This document shows positions 54,172 through 63,243 of a stretch of 64,000 nt of DNA, in pieces. The stretch lies in contig CBDFKB010000008.1 of NCBI GenBank assembly GCA_965248715.1, forward strand, positions 1,364,001-1,428,000. Direction: 5' to 3'. Numbering within the stretch: the stretch's first letter is position 1; every line of letters starts with the position of its first letter. Made by a program: the position numbers and the translations under genes. A model generated the notes under the pieces. That model made no database searches. It saw nothing but the letters and a program-made list of their open reading frames with translations, and had not been told where the DNA came from. Source of the stretch: CBDFKB01 sp965248715. Lineage in GTDB: Bacteria; Pseudomonadota; Alphaproteobacteria; Rhizobiales; Rhizobiaceae.

Positions 54172-54291
54172 TTACGATCAACTCCACAAAACGCCACGAG
54201 GCGCCTTTACTCGATGAGACCGGTTGATCGTATCGGCAAAGCCTTAATGTTCCGTTCACCACAAAATTTAACGATCTGGTTATGATAGAGC

Positions 54292-54900
54292 TCACTCCTG
54301 CCAAACCGGGCGAAACATTTCCACATAGCCATCCGGCGTTTGGTAATCCATGTACCCCATGCGCGCTACCGGGTTAGTGATCGCAGCATCGAAGCGGCCA
54401 TTGTCGAGCGCTTTTTCAGCGACGTGAATGCCGATTACCTGGCCGAATACGATGTGGCTGGCGCTGTCGTCACCGTTGAGATCAATCGGGCAAATAATCT
54501 GCGTGACCCGACATTCCAGTGCCGCCATCAGCCCTGCGACCCGGGGCGGTTTGACCAGTTCGCTGGCCTCATAGTCAATCGAGGCATGGTCGAATTCACT
54601 GACCGCCGAAGGAGCATCGACAGAACTCGCGTTCATTTTTTCATGCATGTCGGCGCTGACATAGTTACACACGAACTCGCCGGTCTCCCTGGCATTGTCG
54701 ACCGAATCCTTCCAGCCAGCTGAAGAAAACATGACGATTTTTGGCGCATCACAGACCGCGTTGAAATAGCTGTAGGGGGCCAAATTGAGTACGCCGGATG
54801 ACGATATAGTCGATATCCAACCAATCGGCCGGGGCGCGACAATCGCTTTGAAAGGATCATGCGGTAGGCCGTGTTGATCAAGGCCGGGGCGATAAAACAT
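54292..54900 (-). CDS. Flavin reductase family protein, 202 aa
   Basis: FMN-binding split-barrel protein. Seen: FYRPGLDQHGLPHDPFKAIV, APRPIGWISTISSSGVLNLA and PYSYFNAVCDAPKIVMFSSA, the conserved flavin-binding start, and GEFVCNYVSADMHEKM. The C-terminal GYMDYQTPDGYVEMFRP is typical of the subgroup lacking a monooxygenase partner. Likely an NAD(P)H-dependent flavin reductase of unknown physiological substrate. Confidence 0.88.
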   Translation of the reverse strand: MFYRPGLDQHGLPHDPFKAIVAPRPIGWISTISSSGVLNLAPYSYFNAVCDAPKIVMFSSAGWKDSVDNARETGEFVCNYVSADMHEKMNASSVDAPSAVSEFDHASIDYEASELVKPPRVAGLMAALECRVTQIICPIDLNGDDSASHIVFGQVIGIHVAEKALDNGRFDAAITNPVARMGYMDYQTPDGYVEMFRPVWQE

Positions 54901-54932
54901 ATAGCAAATCCTGTATTTGGGTGGCCGTAGCG

Positions 54933-55880
54933 TTAATTACCGGGCGCACCTACTTGAAACATCCAATTGAGCACGGTGCGCCAGTCGGTCATGCGCACCG
55001 GGGTGCCGTGGGTGCCATTTTCGAATATGGCGATTTTAACCGGATAGCCTGGCGAATTAGCCCTGATCTCCCGATAAAAGCCAACCATCGACTGCCATTT
55101 GTAGGCAAGATCGACGGTGCCATGGCCGATAAAGATCGGGATACGGCGTTTCAGGCGAGCCATGAATTTCTTGGTCGAATATTGATCGTCCCAAATCGAT
55201 CCCATCAAGATCAGGCCGTCGATATGCGGGGCGGTTTTTGCATCCTTGACCAGTTCCCAACACAAAAACCCACCCATCGAACCGCACGAAAGGATAATCG
55301 GCGCATTGGGCGAGCGCTTGGATTGGGCCAGCACCAATTCACGCACCTGGGCCACGCCCTTTGTACCGTAATCATCGAAATCCGGAGTTAAATAGGCGCC
55401 ACCATTGCGCAGCATCAGGTTCTTGATGCGGTTGAAATTACCGCCAAACGACCAATCGTCGAACCCTTGAAAGCGGTTTCCGCCCTGGCCGTGCAAATAC
55501 AGCACCACCGCCTTGGCGCCGCCAGCATGGGCGCCGACACCGACATATCGCACTGGCCCCACAGCGCTCTCCAGTGCCAAATCCTTTTGCTGGAAGGTCG
55601 GCCGTAGCGACACATAATAACTCTTGACCCGGCGCACCTTGATCTCGTCACGCTTGTCGATATCGCGGCTTTCCAAATATTCGACTTTGATGAAATCGCC
55701 GTTGTCACGGGATTCCAAGATTTTGGGATAGGCGAACAACCGGTCTTTGAATGGTGCAAGTTGCAGTGGCGCCGCCAAAGCGGGTGCAGCGCCAAGCCCC
55801 AGGCCGATCAATGGCCATGCCAATATCAATCGCGCGGCCGCCCAGCGGCGTGCTCCCCAAACCCGGGCCCGGTCAGCCAT
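54933..55880 (-). CDS. Secreted alpha/beta hydrolase, 315 aa
   Basis: Start chosen at 55880 (MADRARVWGARRWAAARLIL), followed by a signal peptide ending APALAAPLQ. The hydrolase fold shows KAVVLYLHGQGGNRFQGFDD (oxyanion side), IILSCGSMGGFLCWELVKDA (nucleophile elbow GSMGG with the catalytic Ser) and PIFIGHGTVDLAYKWQSMVG; the His is probably in FENGTHGTPV. Periplasmic esterase or lipase of unknown substrate. It overlaps the nitroreductase gene stop by 8 bases, so the two are co-transcribed. Confidence 0.8.
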   Translation of the reverse strand: MADRARVWGARRWAAARLILAWPLIGLGLGAAPALAAPLQLAPFKDRLFAYPKILESRDNGDFIKVEYLESRDIDKRDEIKVRRVKSYYVSLRPTFQQKDLALESAVGPVRYVGVGAHAGGAKAVVLYLHGQGGNRFQGFDDWSFGGNFNRIKNLMLRNGGAYLTPDFDDYGTKGVAQVRELVLAQSKRSPNAPIILSCGSMGGFLCWELVKDAKTAPHIDGLILMGSIWDDQYSTKKFMARLKRRIPIFIGHGTVDLAYKWQSMVGFYREIRANSPGYPVKIAIFENGTHGTPVRMTDWRTVLNWMFQVGAPGN

Positions 55881-56481
55881 CTTGCGCCTCAAAGGTTTGC
55901 AACAATTCGTCGATGTCGGGTCGCGCGCGTTCGGTCTTGGGTTCGAGCGCGGTGCCGATGTGGATGAAGCCCGCGAACCGTTCGCCCGGCCTGGCCCCCA
56001 TTCTTGCCGCCATTTGTCGGTCAAGCGCATACCATTCGGTCAACCATTGCGCGTCAAAACCAAGTGCGTTGGCGGCATGCAGAAAGTTCAGACACGCGGC
56101 GCCGGCGGAAAGCACCTGCTCCCATTGCGGGACCTTGGGGTGATTTACCGGCGTTGACAGCACACCCACCACCACTGGCGCACGGGTCAACCGGGCCCGT
56201 TCTTTTTGTATTTCCTCCCTGGACAATGGTCCCCGCGCGTGCTCGGCGGCGGCAACAAACCATTGGCCAAACTTCTGGCGCGCGGCCATCGGGTAAATCA
56301 CAAACCGCCAGGGCGTGATCTTGCCGTGATCGGGCACCCTGGCAGCAATCGTTGCCATTTGACGCACCTGGTCCGCAGCAGGCCCGGGGGCGCCAAGACC
56401 GGCGGCGGGCACCGAGCGGCGGACTTGAAGATGTGCGAGCATTTGTGGCATCGCCTTTGCGGGTGATAATTGTGACATCAA
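55873..56481 (-). CDS. Nitroreductase family protein, 202 aa
   Basis: FMN-dependent oxidoreductase of the nitroreductase fold: HLQVRRSVPAAGLGAPGPAA (phosphate-binding Arg), ARVPDHGKITPWRFVIYPMA, WEQVLSAGAACLNFLHAANA and GERFAGFIHIGTALEPKTER. The shape matches the YdjA-like small nitroreductases. Substrate unknown. Start at 56481 or 56478. First gene of a pair with the secreted hydrolase. Confidence 0.88.
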   Translation of the reverse strand: MMSQLSPAKAMPQMLAHLQVRRSVPAAGLGAPGPAADQVRQMATIAARVPDHGKITPWRFVIYPMAARQKFGQWFVAAAEHARGPLSREEIQKERARLTRAPVVVGVLSTPVNHPKVPQWEQVLSAGAACLNFLHAANALGFDAQWLTEWYALDRQMAARMGARPGERFAGFIHIGTALEPKTERARPDIDELLQTFEAQDG

Positions 56482-56626
56482 TCATCCGGAGAATATTTCG
56501 TGGCTGGTGGCTATCATAGTAAATAGCGGCCGCCTTGAAAACGACCGGCTTTTGCGTATCAAGAGAAGTCTTGTCAGCCACATTGCTGCCGCCGCAATAT
56601 AATCCTAACCTAGGAATACGTTCTAG

Positions 56627-57493
56627 ATGCGCTTTTCTCAACTGATTGGCAAAATTGCCGTCCTCTTCGTGACACTGTTAGCAGGCGCGGGGCCGGTTTA
56701 TGGCCAACAAGCCGGCAATAACGATGCGGCGCCGGTGTTGTTGCAAGCCAAAATGACCGAGGAAAGCGATATTATTGCCGAAGGGTTGGTGTGGCGAATT
56801 TATTCCGCACCGGCCGGCGATAGCGGCGAAACGTTGACCGAGTTCGCTTCCACCGCGGGTGGTGCCAAGACGTTTAAAATGTCCCCTGGCAAATACACGG
56901 TGTTGGTGATCCATGGCTATGCCTCGGCGATCCGCACCATCGAAGTGAGCAAAGATGGCGGAAATTTAGAAATTTTCATCTTGGATGCCGGCGGTTTGCA
57001 GCTAAGTGCGGTGACAGCGCCGGATATCACGGTGCGGAGCGAATTGCTGCGGTTCGACATTTTTGCCGATGAGACCGACAATTCTGGCATTCGGCCTTTG
57101 GTGGTTGGTAATTTGCGCCCCAACAAGATGGTGCTGCTTAATGCTGGCACTTATCATATCGTCTCTAAATACGGGAAGCTGAACGCGGTGGTGCGCGCTG
57201 ATATTCGCGTTCGGCCGGGAAACGTCACCAGCGCCACCCTACAGCACCACGCGGCACGGGTAACCCTGAAACTGGTGCGTGAGGCAGGCGCCGACGCGAT
57301 CGCCGATACCGCCTGGTCAATCCTGACCGCTAGCGGCGACGTGATCCGCGAAAGCGTTGGCGCGTTCCCACGTCTGGTGTTGGCTGAAGGCAATTATACC
57401 GCGGTCGCCAAAAACAACGAGAAAATCTACTCGAAAGATTTCCTCGTCGAATCCGGCATCGATTCCGATGTGGAAGTGGTGGTGGTGCGTTGA
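56627..57493 (+). CDS. Secreted hypothetical protein, 288 aa
   Basis: Sec signal peptide at residues 1-26 (LIGKIAVLFVTLLAGAGPVY, cleaved near GQQ). The mature part is a series of beta strands in three or four similar segments: VWRIYSAPAGDSGETLTEFA, FKMSPGKYTVLVIHGYASAI; LRFDIFADETDNSGIRPLVV, VLLNAGTYHIVSKYGKLNAV; AWSILTASGDVIRESVGAFP, VLAEGNYTAVAKNNEKIYSK. Each pairs W/F..I and (L/S)..G.YT.V, so it looks like tandem Ig- or carboxypeptidase-regulatory-like domains. Function unknown; probably periplasmic. A palindromic repeat begins at the base after its stop. Confidence 0.75.
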   Translation: MRFSQLIGKIAVLFVTLLAGAGPVYGQQAGNNDAAPVLLQAKMTEESDIIAEGLVWRIYSAPAGDSGETLTEFASTAGGAKTFKMSPGKYTVLVIHGYASAIRTIEVSKDGGNLEIFILDAGGLQLSAVTAPDITVRSELLRFDIFADETDNSGIRPLVVGNLRPNKMVLLNAGTYHIVSKYGKLNAVVRADIRVRPGNVTSATLQHHAARVTLKLVREAGADAIADTAWSILTASGDVIRESVGAFPRLVLAEGNYTAVAKNNEKIYSKDFLVESGIDSDVEVVVVR

Positions 57494-57595
57494 GCGTATT
57501 CCCGAAAAGTGTGTAGCGGTTTTCGGATAAGAATACGCGACAAAACAAACAGATAGCGCGGCGAAGCAAATCCTACGCTTCGTGACAAGCGCTAG
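57494..57595 (-). repeat. Palindromic repeat, GAATAC form, reversed
   Basis: Single unit in reverse orientation: GCGTATTC-CCGAAAAGTGTG ... GGTTTTCGGATAAGAATACGC, then GCGAAGC ... GACAAGCGCTAG. It lies between two convergent genes and could act as a bidirectional stop. Confidence 0.9.
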
Positions 57596-57597
57596 CC

Positions 57598-58305
57598 CTA
57601 CTGTCCCTGCGCCACCGTCGCCTTGGGGCCTGTGTAATCGGTGCGAACGCCGGACGTGATGATGCGGTCAATCTCGCGCGTATCGTTATCTTGACGCGGC
57701 GCATAGGCCAGCGCCCCGCTGGCAAACTGCTGGTCAACCGCCTCAATCTTCCAAATCGCTGTTTGAACCGCGTGATGGATCTTTTGCGAATTGTCCATCG
57801 AGGTATGGCTTTCGCCGCTGATGAAATAATTGACCAACAAGCCGCGATAAGACGCCGGCTTCGACATCCGCGCATAGACCGGATAGAGGCTGTAAAAATT
57901 CTCGGCCCATTCCACATTGCTCGGCACGCTGGAAACCGGACCCGGAATATCGATCAAACCGAGATAGGAGACCCGAATATTGTCGCGGGCCAGCTCCTTG
58001 GCCAGCCGGATCGCCGTGTTGGCGCCCATCGAATGGCCGATCAGGGCCACGCTTTGCGGGCGACGGCGGCGGATTTCGGCCAGTGCCTGCTTGCCAGAAA
58101 CATATGGCCGGGTCTCGGCGCGAATGCCGACTTTGTTTAGTTTACCACCTAAATGGTTGATACCTTGGGAGAAATTCATCCCCTCTCGGATGAAGGAGAA
58201 ATCTCCAGCACCGCGGAAAAGGTAAACCTCGACCGCCATTGCGCAATTAGATGAAAACAGGAATGCCGCCACCAGCGGCAGGACGAGAGCAATTCTATGC
58301 ACCAT
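57598..58305 (-). CDS. Secreted lipase/thioesterase-like protein, 235 aa
   Basis: Signal peptide at residues 1-24 (ALVLPLVAAFLFSSNCAMAV). Alpha/beta hydrolase core with PQSVALIGHSMGANTAIRLA, the nucleophile elbow GHSMG, preceded by EVYLFRGAGDFSFIREGMNF and GLIDIPGPVSSVPSNVEWAE. The Asp/His partners are probably in the part after FISGESHTSMD. Function unknown. A hairpin region lies just upstream at 58320-58393. Confidence 0.75.
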   Translation of the reverse strand: MVHRIALVLPLVAAFLFSSNCAMAVEVYLFRGAGDFSFIREGMNFSQGINHLGGKLNKVGIRAETRPYVSGKQALAEIRRRRPQSVALIGHSMGANTAIRLAKELARDNIRVSYLGLIDIPGPVSSVPSNVEWAENFYSLYPVYARMSKPASYRGLLVNYFISGESHTSMDNSQKIHHAVQTAIWKIEAVDQQFASGALAYAPRQDNDTREIDRIITSGVRTDYTGPKATVAQGQ

Positions 58306-58319
58306 GCTTCTCCCAGTTT

Positions 58320-58393
58320 CCCGCCATTGCCAAATGCTCCTGATTCGCTACGCAGTACGCGGATACGCGGCAGCCTTGGCAACAAAATGGCGG
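58320..58393. repeat. Imperfect hairpin upstream of hydrolase gene
   Basis: CCCGCCATTGCCAA (58320-58333) pairs with TTGGCA-AC-AAAATGGCGGG (58376-58393) across about 42 bases, with one bulge. It lies within 15 bases of the start codon at 58305, so it could affect expression, or be another repeat. Confidence 0.5.
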
Positions 58394-58582
58394 GTACGCT
58401 ACTCGCCTAATCATGGTTGCAAATGGTTTAAGATTGGTTGCTGAATTTTAACCATCGGATCGCCGCTCCGCACTGTACGGCGATATTGCTGTTTGGTTTG
58501 CCCACGTGTTGGGTGGAATGTGGGAGTTTTCCTGGGCAAGCAATACCCACAGGGTCAATGTCGGTCGTGCGGTCCCAAGGAC

Positions 58583-58896
58583 CTAGAGCCCTTTTCGTTC
58601 CAATTGGAGCGGTTTGATGGATGAGATTGTTTGTATCAACGAGGAAAATACCGCAGAACGATATTATTATCGTGCGAGGAACTTAACGAATTTGATGCGT
58701 TGAAAGAAGATCACCAAGCATGAACCGCTTAACCTATTGAGAAAACAAGCTAAATAAATCATATGAACTTGATCTTTTGCGCCCTGGACGCCGTCATGAG
58801 AAAGCTTATGGTGCTTGCACCACTTCGCCTCTCACTCCTTGCCAGAACACAAAATTCCTGCGTTCAAACGATTCAATTTGAGCGAAAAGAGCTCTA
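58583..58896. mobile_element. 314-bp MITE-like element bounded by CTAG
   Basis: About 35-bp imperfect terminal inverted repeats (left CTAGAGCCCTTTTCGTTCCA, right read inward CTAGAGCTCTTTTCGCTCAA) that extend into AATTG-A-CG-TTGA. No transposase. It contains a 27-codon frame from 58618 that is not supported as a gene. The rest of the gap 58394-58950 has no gene I can support. Confidence 0.65.
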
Positions 58897-58950
58897 GCCC
58901 GACAAAGACAATGCCGCAATCTTCTTTTGCCGCCGACCCTCCCCCGGGTA

Positions 58951-60345
58951 CTAACAGGCGACTGTGTTGACGGCCAGACCGCCCTGGCTGGTTTCCTTGT
59001 AGCGCTCGCTCATGTCATGGCCGGTTTGCCGCATGGTCTCAATGCAGGCATCCAGCGAAACGAAATGCGAGCCGTCCCCTTTCATCGCCAGCGACGCCGC
59101 CGTAACCGCCTTGACCGCGCCAAGGCCGTTGCGCTCGATACACGGTACCTGAACCAAGCCCGCGACCGGGTCACAAGTCATGCCGAGATGGTGTTCGAGG
59201 GCAATCTCGGCAGCGTTTTCCACTTGCGCTGGAGTACCACCCAGCGCGCCGACTAACCCGGCTGCGGCCATAGCGGCGGCGGAACCCACCTCGCCCTGGC
59301 AACCAACTTCGGCACCGGATATCGAGGCGTTGGCCTTGATCAGGCTGCCGATCGCGCCGGCGGTCAATAGGAAATTCTCGATGTCGGCCGGGTTGGCTTC
59401 CTCGTAGAAATGCAAATAATATTTGATCACCGCCGGTATCACCCCGGCTGCCCCATTGGTCGGCGCGGTGACCACCTTGCCGCCGGCGGCATTTTCCTCG
59501 TTAACCGCCATCGCATAGACCGTCAGCCAGTCATTGGCCAACACCGGATTGCTCCGGTTGTCCTTCCACTCTTCAACCAATTGATCGTGAATGTGCTTGG
59601 CGCGGCGCTTGACGAAAAGCCCGCCGGGTAATTCGCCGTCCAACGCAATACCGCGCTTCATGCAATCATCCATCGCCTTCCAAACCGCCTGAAGATTGTA
59701 TGAGATAGTAGCAGGCTCTATAACTGCGGCCTCGTTGCGGCGCTGCAATTCGGCAATGCTAACGCCGGATTGGTTGGCCATTTCCAGCATTTGCCCTGCA
59801 TTGGAAAATGGGTGCGGCACATCGATTGACGTGGCTGTAGGCGGGCACGAACCACCGATCGCATCTTCTTCGACCACAAAACCGCCGCCGATCGAATAAT
59901 ATACCCGTTGCAAAACCTGCAACCCGTCGCCATTGAACGCGGTAAACATCATGCCGTTGGAATGGCCCGGCAGAACCCGGTCATAGTCGAATATCAGGTC
60001 TTTTTGCGGATCAAAGCGATAGGCCGGATGGCCGTGAGGGTGAACCGCGCGCTCGGCGGTGATCCGCTGCACCAGCGCCGGGATTGCACTGGGATCGATT
60101 TCCTCTGGCTTTTCGCCGGCGAGCCCAAGCAAAACCGCGCGGTCGGAGGCATGGCCCTTACCAGTAAACGCCAACGAGCCGTGCAGGCTGACGGTAATGC
60201 GGTCGATCTTGGTGCCGGTTGGCATCGGCACCGCATCACCGACGATTTCATCGAGAAACATTCCGGCCGCCACCATCGGACCTACCGTGTGGGAAGATGA
60301 AGGGCCGATGCCAATTTTAAACAGCTCGAATACGGACAAAAACAT
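58951..60345 (-). CDS. sdaA: L-serine ammonia-lyase (Fe-S type), 464 aa
   Basis: Deaminates L-serine to pyruvate. Start chosen at 60345 (MFLSVFELFKIGIGPSSSHT), the conserved start. Seen: GPSSSHTVGPMVAAGMFLDE, FTGKGHASDRAVLLGLAGEK, GHSNGMMFTAFN, GGSCPPTATSIDVPHPF, and the catalytic half with GCQGEVGSAAAMAAAGLVGA, MTCDPVAGLVQVPCIERNGL: the Cys residues at these three places are the iron-sulfur ligands. It ends GGLAVNTVAC. Single-chain form, full length. Confidence 0.95.
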   Translation of the reverse strand: MFLSVFELFKIGIGPSSSHTVGPMVAAGMFLDEIVGDAVPMPTGTKIDRITVSLHGSLAFTGKGHASDRAVLLGLAGEKPEEIDPSAIPALVQRITAERAVHPHGHPAYRFDPQKDLIFDYDRVLPGHSNGMMFTAFNGDGLQVLQRVYYSIGGGFVVEEDAIGGSCPPTATSIDVPHPFSNAGQMLEMANQSGVSIAELQRRNEAAVIEPATISYNLQAVWKAMDDCMKRGIALDGELPGGLFVKRRAKHIHDQLVEEWKDNRSNPVLANDWLTVYAMAVNEENAAGGKVVTAPTNGAAGVIPAVIKYYLHFYEEANPADIENFLLTAGAIGSLIKANASISGAEVGCQGEVGSAAAMAAAGLVGALGGTPAQVENAAEIALEHHLGMTCDPVAGLVQVPCIERNGLGAVKAVTAASLAMKGDGSHFVSLDACIETMRQTGHDMSERYKETSQGGLAVNTVAC

Positions 60346-60398
60346 AATGTTTCCCAACGGCGCCTGTGGGAGTCCAAACCGCCCAATTACACCATAGG

Positions 60399-60794
60399 TT
60401 AGCCGTCTTTTGGCGGTTCGATTGCCATGCCAGCGTCCTTCAAGGCGGCAAACCCGCCGTCAACATGGGCAATATTGTCAAAACCCATATCTTGCAGCGC
60501 CTTGGCCGCCAGCGCCGAACGACCACCTGCCGCACAATATAACACGAATGTCTTGCCCGGCTGGTTGAAGGTTTCGCGGTAGTACGGGCTTTGCTCATCG
60601 AACCAGAACTCCAACATCCCGCGCGGCGCATGCACCGCCCCGGCAATGCGGCCGGTTCGCGCCAGTTCGCGCACATCGCGAATGTCGACAAATACGGTTT
60701 GGTCAGCCCTAAGCACCATCGCCCGCGCGGCGTCTAGCACCCGAACCTCGCGGTTTGCCTGATCGACCAATTGTTGGGCCGTTTTCTTGGCCAT
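60399..60794 (-). CDS. Rhodanese-domain protein, 131 aa
   Basis: Single rhodanese domain carrying sulfur on a Cys. N-terminal LVDQANREVRVLDAARAMVL, core TVFVDIRDVRELARTGRIAG, active-site loop FVLYCAAGGRSALAAKAL with the catalytic Cys, and NIAHVDGGFAALKDAGMAIE. Stand-alone alphaproteobacterial form. It lies 53 bases upstream of sdaA and on the same strand, possibly co-transcribed. Confidence 0.9.
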   Translation of the reverse strand: MAKKTAQQLVDQANREVRVLDAARAMVLRADQTVFVDIRDVRELARTGRIAGAVHAPRGMLEFWFDEQSPYYRETFNQPGKTFVLYCAAGGRSALAAKALQDMGFDNIAHVDGGFAALKDAGMAIEPPKDG

Positions 60795-60821
60795 CAGCGC
60801 CGATCCAAATGCGTGATTTGT

Positions 60822-60923
60822 TTATACAAACATGCCGATGATGATCAACACGCCGAAAAACAAAGCAACCGCAGTCGCCGCAACGCTCCAGCACGAACGC
60901 TGGACTTGCTCATCGTTATACAC
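60822..60923 (-). CDS. Small membrane protein, 33 aa
   Basis: GTG start at 60923, preceded by AGGGTGG as a possible ribosome site. Reads MYNDEQVQRSCWSVAATAVA then a hydrophobic helix to GVLIIIGMFV and TAA at 60822. One C-terminal membrane segment. It is 27 bases before the rhodanese start and on the same strand, so it may lead that transcript. Short and not certain. Confidence 0.5.
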   Translation of the reverse strand: MYNDEQVQRSCWSVAATAVALFFGVLIIIGMFV

Positions 60924-61142
60924 TTCAACCACCCTGTAAGGAAATTGTTATCGGGTTCGTTTCTCGCCCGGTTGATATTGCAATAGCCCGCGCCAGGGCG
61001 CTCCGCAACCAATTTTTCGCTAAATGCTGCATAGCACCAATGCAATGTGTGCAAAGCTGATGAAATGGCCACAAAAACAAACTCTTATACTGATTTAATG
61101 AATCTCCAATTTACCGCGTAATATCAAATAATGGTCATTATT

Positions 61143-61934
61143 TCATCTCCGATTGGGCAACCATGCGCTGGAACGGCCGCTCAGATAATAGGCCGCAAGG
61201 CCGACATATTCCCTGCTGGCAATTTCGAGATTTGCGAAGTTGGCGAGCGCGTGCGGCAGGTAAAGACCGTTCCGACTTATTGGCGTGCGATAGTCCACCG
61301 GCCATGGGTGCACCGTGAGCCCGACCTGACGGAACACACCGATGGCGCGGGGCATATGAAAGGCTGAAGTTACCAATAGCCAATCTTGGCCCGCAATATC
61401 GCCGATCAGATCGGCGACCATCGTAGCGTTATCCCAGGTATTGCGGGAATGGGGTTCATAGATCACCCGGCTTGGTGCCACGCCGAGGGTGGTAAACAGT
61501 CGCCGCGCCGCATTGGTTTCCGGTTCCAACTTGCCTGTGAGATCGTTGGTGCCCCCGGAATAGACCAGTTTGGCGTCGGGAAATCGCCGTGCCAGTTCCA
61601 CCAGCGCCAACGGCCGCTCGGCTGCTGCGGTGAGCAGGAGATCGTCGCGCAAACCAGCCACACGGTTGTCGAATGCCCCACCGAGCACGATGATGCCGTG
61701 CGGCGCACTGGTCAGTTCCGTGCGCGGAATGCGATCCTCCAAGGTCGCCAACAGCCATGTGCCGAATGGGCTGAAGCCGCCGACCAGCAATATTGCCAAG
61801 CCTGCCAGCGCCGCTGCCCGCGCGGTGCGCACAAAGCGCACAGCATGCAATACAACACCTACGGTAAGCGCCAAGATGGCCAAATTCAGCGGACTGGCGA
61901 CAAACCAAAATAATTTGGCGGCATAAAAAAACAT
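61143..61934 (-). CDS. YdcF/ElyC-family membrane protein, 263 aa
   Basis: DUF218-type protein of the envelope. Two N-terminal membrane segments (LFWFVASPLNLAILALTVGV; AALAGLAILLVGGFSPFG), then the soluble domain: HGIIVLGGAFDN, ARRFPDAKLVYSGGTNDLTG, ETNAARRLFTTLGVAPSRVI, EPHSRNTWDNATMVADLIGD and LLVTSAFHMPRAIGVFRQVG. ElyC and SanA of this family act in peptidoglycan or envelope maintenance; the exact activity is not known. Full length. ATG at 61934. Confidence 0.9.
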   Translation of the reverse strand: MFFYAAKLFWFVASPLNLAILALTVGVVLHAVRFVRTARAAALAGLAILLVGGFSPFGTWLLATLEDRIPRTELTSAPHGIIVLGGAFDNRVAGLRDDLLLTAAAERPLALVELARRFPDAKLVYSGGTNDLTGKLEPETNAARRLFTTLGVAPSRVIYEPHSRNTWDNATMVADLIGDIAGQDWLLVTSAFHMPRAIGVFRQVGLTVHPWPVDYRTPISRNGLYLPHALANFANLEIASREYVGLAAYYLSGRSSAWLPNRR

Positions 61935-62035
61935 GGCACAGCTTCTCCCGCCAGATATGTTGAAATCGGTTCTATCCGATTATGGTTGGTGCAGGATAGA
62001 CATGCAGGAACGCAATACTAAAGAGAGATGACCGC

Positions 62036-62809
62036 TTGACGCTATCCGCATCTAATACTGCTGTAGTCGTGGGTACCACTGCCAAGCGCATGGACAGTCT
62101 TGACATGGCGCGTGGGCTGGCGCTGGCGGCGATGACGGTGTTTCATTTCGCCTTCGATCTGGAACTGTTCGGCTATTTGGAGCCCGGCTTCATTGCCCAG
62201 ACAGAATGGAAGTGGTTTGCACGGCTGATTGCCGGCTCGTTCCTGTTTCTGGTCGGTTTTTGTGTGATTTTGGCGCACGAAACCACTATACGTTGGCGAA
62301 AATTCGCGATCCGGTTTGGCAAGGTCACCACCGCCGCCGCCGCGATCACGCTCGCCACCTGGTTCGCCACCCCGGACACATTTATCTTTTTCGGCATTTT
62401 GCACGCGATCGCGCTCTACAGCGTGCTCGCTATGGTGCTGGTGCGTGCGCCAGCGGCTGTGTTGTTGGCAGCCTGCGCGGTGTTGTTGTTTGCCGGACCT
62501 TATTTTGCTTCCGACAATCTTAACGCGCCTTATTGGTGGTGGTCGGGATTGTCGACGATCTATCCGCGCACCAGCGACTATGTGCCGATGTTTCCCTGGG
62601 CCGGCATCGTGGTCGGCGGCATGGCGTCAGCACGATTGCGCCGCCCGTTGGGGATATCGGCGCTGCTTGCCCACACCCTGCCCACCAACGCCGTAACCGG
62701 CGGCCTAGGGTTAATCGGTCGCCACAGCCTGATCTATTACCTGGCCCACCAACCGATCCTGATCGCGTGCTTGCTGGGATATGGCTGGCTGGCCGCGCGG
62801 ATTGGATAA
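62036..62809 (+). CDS. DUF1624 membrane acyltransferase-like, 257 aa
   Basis: Integral membrane protein of the DUF1624/heparan-glucosaminide N-acetyltransferase-like family. Conserved start RMDSLDMARGLALAAMTVFH, then about seven hydrophobic segments (LIAGSFLFLVGFCVILAHET; FIFFGILHAIALYSVLAMVL; YVPMFPWAGIVVGGMASARL) and the family end GLIGRHSLIYYLAHQPILIA. The first start is TTG at 62036; ATG at 62090 (MDSLDMARG) also fits the conserved part. Substrate unknown. Confidence 0.87.
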   Translation: MTLSASNTAVVVGTTAKRMDSLDMARGLALAAMTVFHFAFDLELFGYLEPGFIAQTEWKWFARLIAGSFLFLVGFCVILAHETTIRWRKFAIRFGKVTTAAAAITLATWFATPDTFIFFGILHAIALYSVLAMVLVRAPAAVLLAACAVLLFAGPYFASDNLNAPYWWWSGLSTIYPRTSDYVPMFPWAGIVVGGMASARLRRPLGISALLAHTLPTNAVTGGLGLIGRHSLIYYLAHQPILIACLLGYGWLAARIG

Positions 62810-62942
62810 TTGGAACCGCTAATCTTTGCGCGACACTCCGATCGTTGGGCAGGCTTTGGGGTGAATTAACAACGATCTGTTACCAATGTCTGCGGTATGG
62901 AGTTCTGCGGTATGGACTTCTGCGGTATGGACCCATCCGATT

Positions 62943-63019
62943 TGGTCGGAGCGAGAGGATTCGAACCTCCGACCCCCTGCACCCCATGCAGGTGCGCTAC
63001 CAGGCTGCGCCACGCTCCG
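62943..63019 (-). tRNA. trnP: tRNA-Pro (GGG)
   Basis: 77 bases with encoded CCA. Acceptor arms CGGAGCG and CGCTCCG, anticodon loop ATGGGGT with GGG, T arm GGAGG-TTCGAAT-CCTCT. The run GGTATGGA(C/G)TTCTGC repeated just upstream (about 62895-62930) is a short tandem repeat outside the gene. Confidence 0.95.
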
Positions 63020-63243
63020 ACCGGTTGCCGGCAATCCCGCAAAATTCCCGGGATTGCGGCTACCGAACCCATATACCGGGAGGAATGAAATTGCCAGACC
63101 GCAAGGTGCTAACGAAATAATTCACAACCGTGTTGGGTGTGCGACCCGCGCCACTGGCAAATTTTTGCCGATTGTGGTTTGTGCCTGGGATGGAAGCGTG
63201 GCGACGCTTCGCAACATTGCAGCAATTTGCCCGGGGGCAAGCC

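Noticed and set aside
58618..58701. 27-residue peptide inside the 314-bp element
   Set aside because: No ribosome site and no second copy to show coding conservation.
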